A DNA stretch of 18,428 nucleotides. Origin: an uncultured Collinsella sp. (GTDB taxonomy: Bacteria; Actinomycetota; Coriobacteriia; Coriobacteriales; Coriobacteriaceae). The DNA is taken from the NCBI GenBank assembly GCA_900545995.1, contig URBM01000019.1:1-18428 (forward strand), read 5' to 3'. Shown piece after piece: positions 5,739 to 15,373 of this stretch. The notes under the pieces were generated by a model. The model saw nothing but the letters and a program-made list of their open reading frames with translations. It had not been told where the DNA came from and made no database searches. Position 1 is the first letter of the stretch. Each line of letters starts with the position of its first letter. The translations under genes were made by a program, and so were the position numbers.

Positions 5739-6341
5739 ATGAATCTTTCATCCCAGAAGAGCGCGATCGCACTCTCCGCGTCCGCGGCCGCGCTGCTCAT
5801 GCCGGTTTCCGCGTTCGCCGAGGACGGCGCCGCCGGTGCGGACATCCTCATCCCTAAGATGGCGGAGTTCATCCCGGCGCTTATCGCCTTCCTGATTATC
5901 TGGATCGTGCTGGCCAAGGTCGCCCTGCCGGGCATCATGAAAACCATGGAGGAGCGCGGCAAGAAGATCGAGGAGAGCCTCGACGAGGCCGAGAAGACCA
6001 AGCAGGAGGCTATCGCCAAGCGCGCTGAGTCCGACTCGATCGTCACCGACGCCCGTCGTCAGGCTGCCGACATCGTTCTCGAGGCCCGTAAGGACGCCGA
6101 GTCCGAGCGCGCCCGTATCATCGAGGCTGCTCACAAGGAGGCCGAGGAGATCATCGCCAAGGCCCATACGACCGTCGAGGACGAGCGCAAGTCCATCTAC
6201 GCCGGTGCCGCGAACTCCATCGCCGACCTGTCCGTTGCCGTCGCCACCAAGATCGTGGGCGAGGCACTCGAGAACGAGGCCGAGCAGAAGAAGCTCATCG
6301 AGCGCTACATCCAGGAAGCAGGTAGCCTGAATGCCGACTAG
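5739..6341 (+). CDS. atpF: ATP synthase Fo subunit b (peripheral stalk)
   Basis: The 200-residue subunit links subunit a to the F1 head through delta. Residues 1-27 look like a cleavable signal peptide: polar start with Lys7, a hydrophobic core, and a type I site at SAFA before EDG. A membrane helix follows at about 41-62 (FIPALIAFLIIWIVLAKVAL), then a long charged coiled coil (about 70-170) rich in Ala, Glu, Lys and Arg that dimerises. The C-terminus (SIADLSVAVATKIVGEAL) matches the delta-binding end of the family. ATG at 5739 has GGAG 9 nt upstream. Its last 11 nt overlap the start of atpH, suggesting coupled translation. Confidence 0.94.
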   Translation: MNLSSQKSAIALSASAAALLMPVSAFAEDGAAGADILIPKMAEFIPALIAFLIIWIVLAKVALPGIMKTMEERGKKIEESLDEAEKTKQEAIAKRAESDSIVTDARRQAADIVLEARKDAESERARIIEAAHKEAEEIIAKAHTTVEDERKSIYAGAANSIADLSVAVATKIVGEALENEAEQKKLIERYIQEAGSLNAD

Positions 6342-6807
6342 CCGCTATCAGGACAAAGTGCTCGAGACCTACGCGCGCTCCCTTCTGGAAGCCGCCAAGG
6401 CCGAGAACCATGTGTTCGAGGACCTCGAGATGATCGAGCGCTTGGCTTCTGCCAACCCCGAGATCATCGCCGTGCTCGACACCATGTCCAAGCGCGACCA
6501 GCTCGACCTTCTTCCCAAGGTGGCAGCTGCCTTTAAGTATGTTGCCGAGGAAGACGAGGATGTAGTGGGCGTGACCGTCACCACGGCGATCCCGCTCGAC
6601 GACGAGCTGCGTCAAACCATCACTAAGAAATGCGAGCAGGACTTCGGCCGCAAAGTATTCCTTATCGAGCAGGTCGACCCGTCTATCGTGGGCGGCCTGG
6701 TGCTCGAGGCCCGCGGCGAGCGTCGTGACATTACCGTCAAGACGCAGCTGCGCATCGCGCAGGAGACCCTCGCAAACTCTGCTAATTCGTACGGAGGTGA
6801 AGCCTAA
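6331..6807 (+). CDS. atpH: ATP synthase F1 subunit delta
   Basis: The 158-residue subunit caps the F1 head and binds the b stalk. The N-terminal helical domain (about 1-100) begins with RYQDKVLETYARSLLEAAK, which fits the family's YA.AL..A pattern. The C-terminal part carries VTVTTAIPLDDELRQTITKK and the signature IVGGLVLEARGERRDITVKTQL. It is somewhat shorter than the usual 175-180 residues. The ATG at 6331 lies inside the end of atpF and has only a weak AGGAAG-like site, so translation probably depends on ribosomes finishing atpF. Its stop overlaps the atpA ATG by one base (TAATG at 6805-6809). Confidence 0.92.
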   Translation: MPTSRYQDKVLETYARSLLEAAKAENHVFEDLEMIERLASANPEIIAVLDTMSKRDQLDLLPKVAAAFKYVAEEDEDVVGVTVTTAIPLDDELRQTITKKCEQDFGRKVFLIEQVDPSIVGGLVLEARGERRDITVKTQLRIAQETLANSANSYGGEA

Positions 6808-8405
6808 TGTCCGAAACCCTCAATGCCCAGGATATCGCCAAGAAACTGCAGGAGCAGCTCACGAGCCTCTCCGCGACGGTCGATACGCATGAGGTTTCAA
6901 CGGTCGACGAGGTAGGCGACGGCATCGCGCGCGTCTCCGGCCTCAAGAGCGCCATGGCAGGCGAGCTTCTGGAGTTCAAGAGCTCCGATACCGGTGAGAC
7001 CGTCTTCGGCCTTGCCCAGAACCTTGACCGTGACGAGGTCGGCGCCGTTCTGTTTGGTGCCGTCGACTCCATCAAGGAAGGCGACGAGTGCCGCACCACT
7101 GGCCGCATTATGGATATCCCTGTGAGCCGCGCCATGCTCGGCCGCGTCGTCAATCCGCTCGGCCAGCCCATCGACGGCCTGGGCGACATCGTCGCCACGC
7201 ACCGTCGTCCCATTGAGTTCAAGGCCCCCGGCGTCATCGACCGTACCCCGGTGTGCGAGCCGGTTCAGACCGGCCTGTTGGCCATCGACTCCATGGTGCC
7301 TATTGGCCGCGGTCAGCGAGAGCTCATCATCGGCGACCGTAAGACCGGTAAGACCGCCATTGCCATCGACGCTATCCTCAACCAGCGCGGCAAGGGCATG
7401 GTCTGCATCTATGTCGCCATCGGCCAGAAGGCCTCCACGGTTGCCAACATCCGCGAGACCCTCGCTCAGCACGGTGCGCTCGACTACACCATCATCGTTT
7501 CGGCCACCGCTGCCGATTCCGCCCCTATGCAGTACATCGCGCCTATGGCCGGTGCCGCTATCGGCGAGTTCTTCATGTACAACGGCGAGGACGGCAAGCC
7601 CGCCAGCGAGACCAACCCCGGCGGTCACGTGCTCGTCATCTACGATGACCTGTCCAAGCAGGCTGTGGCCTACCGTCAGATGTCGCTGACGCTGCATCGT
7701 CCGCCCGGACGCGAGGCCTATCCTGGTGACATCTTCTACCTGCACTCTCGTCTGCTCGAGCGTGCTGTCAAGATGTCCAAGAAGAACGGTTACGGCTCCA
7801 TGACAGCTCTGCCGATCATCGAGACCCAGGACGGCGACGTCTCGGCCTACATTCCGACCAACGTCATTTCCATTACCGATGGTCAGATCTACCTGCAGTC
7901 CGAGCTCTTCTTCCAGGGCCAGCGCCCGGCAGTCGACGTGGGCATTTCCGTGTCCCGCGTCGGTGGCGATGCGCAGACCAAGGCCATGAAGCAGGTCGCC
8001 GGCAACCTCCGTCTGGACCTCGCTTCCTATCAGGAGCTCGCTGGCTTTACGCAGTTTGGCTCCGACCTTGACGAGGCTACTCAGAAGCAGCTGACCCATG
8101 GTGCCCGCATGACCGAGCTCCTTAAGCAGCCGCGCTACAAGCCGTTTGAGGTTGGCGAGCAGATCGTTACGCTGTTCGCTGGCAACGAGGGCTTCCTGGA
8201 TGACCTGGAGACTGCCGACGTGCTGCCTTTCCGTGCCGAGCTCATCGAGTACATGGACAATGGCTTTGGCTCGCTGCTCGACAAGGTTCGCGCCAAGAAG
8301 ATCGATGATGACACCAAGGCTGAGCTCTTGCGCGTCATCGGCGACTTCAAGCAGCAGTTCATGGCCAAGCACCATTCGGATGTTTCTGGATCAGAGGAGA
8401 ACTAA
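6807..8405 (+). CDS. atpA: ATP synthase F1 subunit alpha
   Basis: The 532-residue subunit carries the non-catalytic nucleotide sites and supplies the arginine finger to beta. Walker A is GDRKTGKT (176-183). The Walker B region is HVLVIYDDLSKQAVAYRQMS, followed by RRPPGREAYPGD-like sequence (here HRPPGREAYPGD). The arginine finger lies in GISVSRVGGDAQ. The N-terminal beta barrel (about 25-95) and the C-terminal helical domain (about 390-510) are complete. The protein is roughly 20-30 residues longer than E. coli alpha, mostly at the C-terminus, which ends HSDVSGSEEN. The start overlaps the atpH stop by one base and GGAGGTGA lies 7-8 nt upstream. Codon bias is extreme, as expected for an abundant protein. 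Confidence 0.98.
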   Translation: MSETLNAQDIAKKLQEQLTSLSATVDTHEVSTVDEVGDGIARVSGLKSAMAGELLEFKSSDTGETVFGLAQNLDRDEVGAVLFGAVDSIKEGDECRTTGRIMDIPVSRAMLGRVVNPLGQPIDGLGDIVATHRRPIEFKAPGVIDRTPVCEPVQTGLLAIDSMVPIGRGQRELIIGDRKTGKTAIAIDAILNQRGKGMVCIYVAIGQKASTVANIRETLAQHGALDYTIIVSATAADSAPMQYIAPMAGAAIGEFFMYNGEDGKPASETNPGGHVLVIYDDLSKQAVAYRQMSLTLHRPPGREAYPGDIFYLHSRLLERAVKMSKKNGYGSMTALPIIETQDGDVSAYIPTNVISITDGQIYLQSELFFQGQRPAVDVGISVSRVGGDAQTKAMKQVAGNLRLDLASYQELAGFTQFGSDLDEATQKQLTHGARMTELLKQPRYKPFEVGEQIVTLFAGNEGFLDDLETADVLPFRAELIEYMDNGFGSLLDKVRAKKIDDDTKAELLRVIGDFKQQFMAKHHSDVSGSEEN

Positions 8406-8410
8406 GCCCC

Positions 8411-9318
8411 ATGGCCAACCTTCGCGACATTAAGAAGCGAATCTCCTCGGTTACCACGACCAAGCAGATCACGCGCACGATGGAGATGGTCTCTACGGCC
8501 AAGATCCGTCGTGCCCTCGATCGCTCCAAGCAGGCCGAGCCCTATAAGGAGGCGCTGACCGACGTCATGTTGACGGTCGCCGGCGACGCCTCCTGTTCGG
8601 GCACCGATCCCATGCTGCAGAAGCATGAGAGCGTCAAGCATGGCCTGATTGTCGTTATTGCCTCGGACCGCGGCCTTGCCGGCGGTTTCAATACGACGGT
8701 GGAGCGCACGGCCGAAAAGCTCGCCGCTTCTTGGGCGAACGACGGCATCGAGTGCGAGATCATCGCGTGTGGGCGCAAACCGGCCACGTATTTCCGTGAC
8801 CGCGAAAACGTCGTCATGCACTTTGAGGGCAACTCCTCTGAGCCCGATTTCAATCAGGCCCGCATGATCTCCTCTCATATCTGCGATGCGTATCGTGCCG
8901 GTGAGCTTGACCGTGTCGAGCTTGTCTACCACCACGCCAAGAACCGCGTGGATCAGGAGCTTCGCGTCGAGCATCTGTTGCCGCTCGACCCCGAGATGAT
9001 CGCTATGGCCCACGGTCCGCGTAAGAACGAGACCGACGCCCCTAAGCGCATCTCGTCCACGTTCGAGTTCGTGCCCTCTCCCGAGCATGTTCTCGGCAAG
9101 CTTGTGCCGTCTTATATCCTGACGGTCATCTACCAGGCCCTGATCGATTCGGCGGCTGCCGAGCAGGGTGCACGCCGCAAGGCCATGCACTCCGCGACGG
9201 AAAACGCCACCGCGATCATCTCGACCCTTACCCGCACGTATAGTCGCGTGCGCCAGGCTTCGATTACGACCGAGATTAACGAGATCGTCGGCGGAGCCTC
9301 AGCATTGGAGGAACAGTA

Positions 9319-9319
<1 letters not shown>
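8411..9319 (+). CDS. atpG: ATP synthase F1 subunit gamma
   Basis: The 302-residue subunit is the central rotor shaft that drives the beta sites. The N-terminal coiled-coil strand is classical (ANLRDIKKRISSVTTTKQIT, then RTMEMVSTAKIRRA). The middle Rossmann-like domain has VIASDRGLAGGFNT, and the C-terminal strand has MHSATENATAIISTL and ITTEINEIVGGASAL. Length is slightly above E. coli gamma (287). The ATG at 8411 has AGGAGA about 10 nt upstream, within the end of atpA. Its stop codon shares one base with the atpD ATG (TAATG), pointing to coupled translation of gamma and beta. Confidence 0.97.
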
Positions 9320-10773
<1,454 letters not shown>

Positions 10774-10776
10774 GTT

Positions 10777-11169
10777 ATGCGTATCCGCATCGTGTGCCCC
10801 GTGAGCTGCGCCTATGAGGGCGACGCTGCGTTTGTGTCGATTCCGTCCACGGATGGCGAGTTTGGCGTTCTGCCTGCTCACTCCAGCGAGATCTGCACGA
10901 TCGACCGCGGTTACGTTCGCGTTTCCGATAAGGCCATGGGCACTGTCGACCACACGTTTGCCGTGGCCGGCGGCTATGCCCAGGTTGCGGACGATGTCGT
11001 GACCGTTCTCGCCGAGCGCGCTTGCGATTTGGCGACCGTCGATGCCGACAAGCTTAAAGCTGATATTCAAGGTTTTGAAGAGAAGCTGGGTAATTTGTCG
11101 GAGGATGATGCACGCCGCGCCTACCTCTATAATGAAATCGCATGGTGTAAGCTCAAGCTTGCCCAATAG
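10777..11169 (+). CDS. atpC: ATP synthase F1 subunit epsilon
   Basis: The 130-residue subunit sits at the base of the central stalk and can inhibit ATP hydrolysis. Residues 1-85 form the beta-sandwich domain, with the family block STDGEFGVLPAHS (24-36) and AVAGGYAQVADDVVTVLAE. Residues about 86-130 form a helical hairpin (DADKLKADIQGFEEKLGNLS and the helix DDARRAYLYNEIAWCKLKLA). This C-terminal domain is the regulatory part in other bacteria and is present, so an inhibitory role is possible. ATG at 10777 lies 3 nt after atpD. It is the last gene before the operon terminator. Confidence 0.93.
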   Translation: MRIRIVCPVSCAYEGDAAFVSIPSTDGEFGVLPAHSSEICTIDRGYVRVSDKAMGTVDHTFAVAGGYAQVADDVVTVLAERACDLATVDADKLKADIQGFEEKLGNLSEDDARRAYLYNEIAWCKLKLAQ

Positions 11170-11205
11170 TCAAACGATTTAGCGTTCGACCATTTGCGAA
11201 CACAT

Positions 11206-11244
11206 CATGCCCGGGATGGCCCAGCCATCCCGGGCATGCTTTTT
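11206..11244 (+). terminator. strong intrinsic terminator of the atp operon, abutting murA
   Basis: CATGCCCGGGATGGC (11206-11220) and GCCATCCCGGGCATG (11224-11238) form a perfect 15-bp GC-rich stem with a CCA loop, followed by C and TTTTT (11240-11244). A smaller hairpin, GTTCG (11184-11188) with CGAAC (11197-11201), lies just upstream. The murA ribosome binding site (AAAGGG, 11246-11251) begins two bases after the T-run. Confidence 0.93.
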
Positions 11245-11257
11245 GAAAGGGTAGACC

Positions 11258-12541
11258 TTGGATATTATCCGCGTTGAGGGTGGCCACGCCATCGGAGGCT
11301 CTGTGCCCGTTTCGGGCGCCAAGAACTCCGCGCTCAAACTCATGGCGGCAACGCTTCTGGCGCCGGGCAAGATGACGCTGCAGAACGTGCCCGATATTTC
11401 CGATGTCCACGTGATGGGCAAGGTGCTCAAGGGTATGGGCGCCACAATCGATGTCCTTGACGAGCACACGCTCGAGATTGATACCTCTCAGGTCGATTCT
11501 TGGGAGGCCCCCTACGAGCTCGTTGCCAAGATGCGTGCTTCCACCGCCGTGATGGGACCCCTGCTGGGTCGCTTCCATCGCGCCAAGATCGCCATGCCGG
11601 GCGGCTGCAACCTGGGTGCTCGCAAGATCGATATGCACATTCTTGGTCTTGAGGCCCTGGGCGTTGAGTTCGATACCGCCCACGGCTACATCAACGCTAA
11701 TGCGCCCCAAGGTCTGCGCGGTACCACCGTCACGCTCGAGTTCGCCAGCGTCGGTGCGACCGAGAACCTCATCATGGCATCCGTGCGCGCGCAGGGCACC
11801 ACGGTTATCGACAATGCCGCCCGCGAGCCCGAGATCGTCGATCTCGCCAACATGCTCAACGAGATGGGCGCCAAGATTGTCGGCGCGGGTACGCCCGTCG
11901 TGACCATCGAGGGCGTGGAAGAGCTGCATCCCGTTACCCATCGCGTGGTGGGCGACCGCATCGAGGCCGGTACCTTTATCGTTGCCGGTGCGTTGATGGC
12001 CGACGATCGCGGTGTCGATGTCACGGGCTTTTGCCCCATTCACTTGGGCATGGTGCTCAAGAAGATGGAGCTCATGGGTATCGACTGCGAGCGCGTCGAG
12101 GATGGCGTCCATGTAAACCGTGCCGAGCGTATCAAGCCGGTCGACATCCAGACGCTTCCGTTCCCCGGCTTCCCGACGGACATGCAGGCGCAGATTATGG
12201 TGCTCTCCGCCCTTGCCGACGGCAGTTCCGTTATTACCGAGAACATCTTCGAGAATCGCTTTATGTTTGCCTCTGAGCTGGTGCGCATGGGTGCCGACAT
12301 TCGTATCGAGAGCCATCATGCCATGATTCATGGCGTCAAGGGCTTCTCGGGTGCACAGGTTACCTCGCCCGATCTGCGTGGCGGAGCGGCCCTCGTCGTA
12401 GCGGGCTTGATCGCCGACGGGACGACCGAGGTTTCGGCCATCCATCACATCAAGCGCGGCTACGAGCAGTTTGTCGAAAAGCTGCAGGCGCTCGGCGCGC
12501 ATGTCGAGCATGCTTCCGTCCCCGATCCCGTCATCTACTAA
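11258..12541 (+). CDS. murA: UDP-N-acetylglucosamine 1-carboxyvinyltransferase
   Basis: The 427-residue enzyme transfers enolpyruvate from PEP to UDP-GlcNAc, the first committed step of peptidoglycan synthesis. Both active-site landmarks are present: Lys22 in GAKNSALKL and Cys117 in MPGGCNLGARKIDMHI, the residue that fosfomycin alkylates (Cys115 in E. coli). RASTAVMGPLL, PDLRGGAALVVAGL and the repeated inside-out barrel halves also fit. Because the catalytic position is Cys and not Asp, the enzyme should be of the fosfomycin-sensitive type. The start is TTG at 11258, with AAAGGG 6 nt upstream and homology beginning at once (MDIIRVEGG). No promoter is seen between the atp terminator and the start. 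The LCP gene follows after 12 nt. Confidence 0.96.
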   Translation: MDIIRVEGGHAIGGSVPVSGAKNSALKLMAATLLAPGKMTLQNVPDISDVHVMGKVLKGMGATIDVLDEHTLEIDTSQVDSWEAPYELVAKMRASTAVMGPLLGRFHRAKIAMPGGCNLGARKIDMHILGLEALGVEFDTAHGYINANAPQGLRGTTVTLEFASVGATENLIMASVRAQGTTVIDNAAREPEIVDLANMLNEMGAKIVGAGTPVVTIEGVEELHPVTHRVVGDRIEAGTFIVAGALMADDRGVDVTGFCPIHLGMVLKKMELMGIDCERVEDGVHVNRAERIKPVDIQTLPFPGFPTDMQAQIMVLSALADGSSVITENIFENRFMFASELVRMGADIRIESHHAMIHGVKGFSGAQVTSPDLRGGAALVVAGLIADGTTEVSAIHHIKRGYEQFVEKLQALGAHVEHASVPDPVIY

Positions 12542-12553
12542 TACAGGTTGCCT

Positions 12554-13789
12554 ATGTTTAATAAAAAGCCCCTCGCGGATACCACCGCCCGAAGACCCTC
12601 AACTGGTGCGCAGGCCAAGATCTACAGTCGCGATAACGTGGCTCGCTATTCCGAGCGCGCTCGTCAACGTCGTCGTAGCCACACGATTCGTCACGTCGCG
12701 CTCATTGTCGTGCTTGGTGTGCTGCTGAGTGCCACTACCGCTGCCGGCCTGTGGTTTGCTACCATTATGGGCAAGCTCGGCGATTCTAATGTCATTACCG
12801 ATAATCTGCGTCGGGTTCTGGTTGACACCGATGAGGCAAAGGATCCGTTCTACGTGCTGCTTCTTGGCACCGACGGCCGTCCGGGCGAGGATACGTATCG
12901 TGCCGACTCGATTATCCTGGCACGCATCGACCCCACGCAAAAGCAGGCGACGCTCATTTCCGTTCCGCGCGACACCAAGGTCGAGTACAAGGGCGAGACC
13001 ATGAAGATCAACGCCTGCCATACCGTTGGCGGCGCCGAGGCCATGGTCGAGGCGGTCAACGAGCTGTGCGGTGTTCAGATTTCCCACTATGCCGAGGTCA
13101 GCTTCGACGGTATGCAGGCGCTGATTGATTCGGTTGGCGGTATCGACATTAACGCAACCGATGATGTTGACGACCCCGAGCACCTGGATATTAAGATTAC
13201 CGCTGGCCAGCAGCATATGGACGGTGCCACCGCCCTTACCTATGCCCGCTGCCGCTACACCTATGCCGACGGCGATTACACGCGCATGCGCCACCAGCGT
13301 CAGGTGCTTGGCGCCCTTGCCAACCAGATTCTCAATAACTTCGATGCCACGAAGATTTTTGGCCTGGTTAATTCGCTGTCCGATATGCTCGTAACCGATA
13401 TGAGCGTTCAGGATATCGTGGCTACGGTCAACGCCATGCGCGGTATGGATGTCGACGGTATCTACTCGGCCAACCTGCCCTCGTACGCCGACGACAGCAC
13501 CATGATCGACGGTGTGAGCTACGTCTTTGTCTACGAGGACGAGCTCAAGGAAATGATGGAGCGCGTCGATGCCGGCAAGGATCCCAAGGGTCCCAACACC
13601 ATGGGTCTTTCCGACGGTTCCAGTTCTACGATCGGCGACCTGAACAACAACACGTCTGACGACTACGCAAACGGTACCGCAACTTCATCGGTCAGCTCTG
13701 ACGATTCCGATGACTCAGGCGATTCGAGCGATTCGGACTACTACGAAGAGCCCACCGGCGACGGTAACGGCTACGAGGCCAACTACTAA
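12554..13789 (+). CDS. LytR-CpsA-Psr (LCP) family cell-wall glycopolymer ligase
   Basis: LCP enzymes attach teichoic acid-like or capsular polymers from lipid carriers to peptidoglycan outside the cell. This 411-residue protein has a basic cytoplasmic N-terminus (RARQRRRSHTIRH, 35-47), one membrane helix at about 47-70, and an LCP domain at about 97-260. Key residues are in DPFYVLLLGTDGR (97-109), TYRADSIILARID (114-126, Arg116 and Asp118), SVPRDTKV (137-143) and the YTRMRHQRQV helix (Arg244, Arg246, Arg249), which bind the pyrophosphate lipid and magnesium. The tail from about 353 is rich in Ser, Asp, Asn and Gly and looks disordered. I chose the ATG at 12554 (AGG six nt upstream) over the TTG at 12548. 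It follows murA by 12 nt and forms a cell-wall pair with it. Confidence 0.88.
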   Translation: MFNKKPLADTTARRPSTGAQAKIYSRDNVARYSERARQRRRSHTIRHVALIVVLGVLLSATTAAGLWFATIMGKLGDSNVITDNLRRVLVDTDEAKDPFYVLLLGTDGRPGEDTYRADSIILARIDPTQKQATLISVPRDTKVEYKGETMKINACHTVGGAEAMVEAVNELCGVQISHYAEVSFDGMQALIDSVGGIDINATDDVDDPEHLDIKITAGQQHMDGATALTYARCRYTYADGDYTRMRHQRQVLGALANQILNNFDATKIFGLVNSLSDMLVTDMSVQDIVATVNAMRGMDVDGIYSANLPSYADDSTMIDGVSYVFVYEDELKEMMERVDAGKDPKGPNTMGLSDGSSSTIGDLNNNTSDDYANGTATSSVSSDDSDDSGDSSDSDYYEEPTGDGNGYEANY

Positions 13790-13817
13790 GTTACGGCGTT
13801 TTACCAAACGCCGTAAC
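13790..13817 (+). terminator. 12-bp hairpin directly after the LCP gene
   Basis: GTTACGGCGTTT (13790-13801) and AAACGCCGTAAC (13806-13817) are perfect reverse complements around the loop TACC, and the first base follows the LCP stop codon. No T-run follows, so this may be an RNA-stabilising 3' end structure rather than a terminator. A true terminator lies 43 nt further on. Confidence 0.5.
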
Positions 13818-13859
13818 GGCTCGACGCTGCGCGCCGCCCAAGGCGACAATTTGTCATTC

Positions 13860-13901
13860 AAAAGGCAGGGCATGACCAGAAGGTCAATGCCCTGCCTTTT
13901 T
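13860..13901 (+). terminator. intrinsic terminator of the murA-LCP transcript
   Basis: AAAAGGCAGGGCATGACC (13860-13877) pairs with the complementary arm 13882-13900 around the loop AGAA, with a single bulged A at 13886. The stem is about 18 bp, ending in TTTTT (13897-13901). The A-run on the opposite side means it could also work on the minus strand. Confidence 0.88.
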
Positions 13902-13977
13902 CATGCCAACTTGTTCGCCTTGGACGTCGCTCGCTGACGTTGGCTCAACCTGCGGTGCTGACTACTCCCCTTGCACC

Positions 13978-14018
13978 AAAAACCGCCCCGTTCTCGGTTT
14001 TGAGGACGGGGCGGTTTT
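13978..14018 (-). terminator. terminator of pepT, possibly bidirectional
   Basis: The arms 13979-13995 and 14002-14018 form a 17-bp stem (outer part AAAACCGCCCCGT with ACGGGGCGGTTTT, one T-G wobble inside) around a GGTTTT loop. Read on the minus strand it ends in TTTTT (complement of 13978-13982), 24 nt after the pepT stop. On the plus strand it ends in TTTT, so it can insulate the convergent genes from both sides. Confidence 0.88.
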
Positions 14019-14042
14019 GCTTACCTAGATTGTTCGAGTTCC

Positions 14043-15290
14043 CTATGCAAAGCGGGCGACGAGCTCCTGGAGCACGTCGGTCATCTTGACGAGCGAACTG
14101 ACCGGGACGAACTCGTTGACGCCGTGGTAGCAATAGCCGCCGGTGGAAAGGTTGGGGCAGGGCAGACCGCGGAACGACAGCTGGGCGCCGTCGGTGCCGC
14201 CACGAATTGGCAGCACTTGGGGCTCAACGCCGCAGGCAAGGTAGGCTTCCTTGGCAACATCAATAAGCTCGGGATAGTCACGAACGATCTCGGCCATATT
14301 TCGATACTGCTGCTTAATCTCGACCGTCACACGCTCCACACCCAGACGCTGGTTGAGCATCGAGGCGGCGGCATCAATAAGGTCGAGTTTCTGCTGGAAC
14401 TTGGCGGCGTCATGGTCGCGGACGATATAGCGCGCTGTGGCGTGATCGACGGTTGCAGATACACCCTCAAGGTGATAAAAGCCCTCGTAGCCTTCCGTAT
14501 ACTCCGGGCGCTGCACGTAGGGGAGCAACGCGTTGAAGTCGCAGAACAGATTGCCTGCGTTGACCATACGGCCTTTAGCGTCGCCCGGGTGGATGGACTG
14601 GCCCTCAAAGCGGACGGTCACCTCGGCGGCGTTAAAGCACTCCCACTCCAGCTCGCCGATGGGGCCGCCGTCGACCGTGTAGGCGTACTTGCAGCCAAAG
14701 GTATCGATATCCAACAGCTCGGCTCCGTGGCCGATCTCCTCGTCAGGGCAGAAGCAAATGCCGAGTGCGGGATGGGGCAGAGAAGGGTCCTGAGCGATAC
14801 GCGCGACAAGCGACATGATCTCGGCGACGCCTGCCTTGTCGTCCGCGCCCAGCAGCGTGGTGCCATCGCTGCAGACCAGGTCCTCACCCGCGAGGTCGTT
14901 CAGGGCGGGAAGCTTGGCGGTACTCATGGCAACGGGCTTACCGTCAACCGTGCCGCAGACCAGGTCGCCGCCTTCGTAGTGTACGATGTGCGGCTTCACG
15001 CCGGCGCCCGGTGCAACTTCGGTGGTGTCGAGATGGGCGATCAGGCCCAGGGCGGGCTTGTCCTCAGCGCCCGCACTTGCGGGGATATGCGCGCAGACAT
15101 AGGCGTGCTCGGTCACGTGGGCATCTTCCGCACCAAGCTCGCGCAGCTCTTCAGCCAGCACGTTGGCAAGGTCAAACTGAACGGCGCTCGAGGGTACCTG
15201 GTCGCAGTTTGCATCCTCGGACTGCGTGTTGATCTGGACGTAGCGCAAAAAGCGCTCGAGGACATCGGGGTTCGTGGTGGTGTTTTCCAT
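14043..15290 (-). CDS. pepT: peptidase T (tripeptide aminopeptidase, M20 family)
   Basis: The 415-residue cytosolic dizinc enzyme removes the N-terminal residue from tripeptides. The metal and catalytic residues line up one by one with PepT: His86 and Asp88 in IAHLDTT, bridging Asp150 in LLGADDKAG, catalytic Glu184 and ligand Glu185 in CPDEEIGHG, Asp207 in YTVDGGPIGE and His389 in YCYHGVNEF. The lid domain (about 218-335) includes VRFEGQSIHPGDAKGRMVNA. I chose the ATG at 15290 (MENTTTNPDVLERFLRY), with GGAG 8 nt upstream and homology starting there. A start 96 nt further upstream would run through the operator-like palindrome. It is divergent from the DtxR-type regulator gene. Confidence 0.95.
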   Translation of the reverse strand: MENTTTNPDVLERFLRYVQINTQSEDANCDQVPSSAVQFDLANVLAEELRELGAEDAHVTEHAYVCAHIPASAGAEDKPALGLIAHLDTTEVAPGAGVKPHIVHYEGGDLVCGTVDGKPVAMSTAKLPALNDLAGEDLVCSDGTTLLGADDKAGVAEIMSLVARIAQDPSLPHPALGICFCPDEEIGHGAELLDIDTFGCKYAYTVDGGPIGELEWECFNAAEVTVRFEGQSIHPGDAKGRMVNAGNLFCDFNALLPYVQRPEYTEGYEGFYHLEGVSATVDHATARYIVRDHDAAKFQQKLDLIDAAASMLNQRLGVERVTVEIKQQYRNMAEIVRDYPELIDVAKEAYLACGVEPQVLPIRGGTDGAQLSFRGLPCPNLSTGGYCYHGVNEFVPVSSLVKMTDVLQELVARFA

Positions 15291-15337
15291 AAAGACCGCT
15301 CCAATCTTGGTCGTCGTGTGCAACAAGAACTCTAGCA

Positions 15338-15357
15338 CGGTATGCCACGGCATACCG
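15338..15357. promoter_or_regulatory. perfect 9-2-9 palindrome between divergent genes (operator candidate)
   Basis: The sequence CGGTATGCCACGGCATACCG has 9-bp arms that are exact reverse complements around AC. It lies 48 bp from the pepT start and 54 bp from the start of the DtxR-type regulator, which is divergent from it. It sits where the -35 of either gene would be: a -10-like TAGAAT (15374-15379) lies to the right for the regulator and a TAGAGT (15334-15329, minus strand) to the left for pepT. There is no T-run next to it, so a terminator is unlikely. Binding by the neighbouring regulator is inferred. Confidence 0.6.
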
Positions 15358-15373
15358 CGACGCTTGGATGGGG

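Noticed and set aside
6897..8375. Long open frame of about 492 codons on the minus strand opposite atpA
   Set aside because: It is a shadow of strong codon bias in atpA. The forward frame has every alpha-subunit motif, and the antisense product has repetitive Leu/Gly/Asp composition with no recognisable domain.
14124..15335. Plus-strand open frame of about 403 codons opposite pepT
   Set aside because: The minus-strand frame has all seven PepT metal and catalytic residues; the plus-strand product has no recognisable family.
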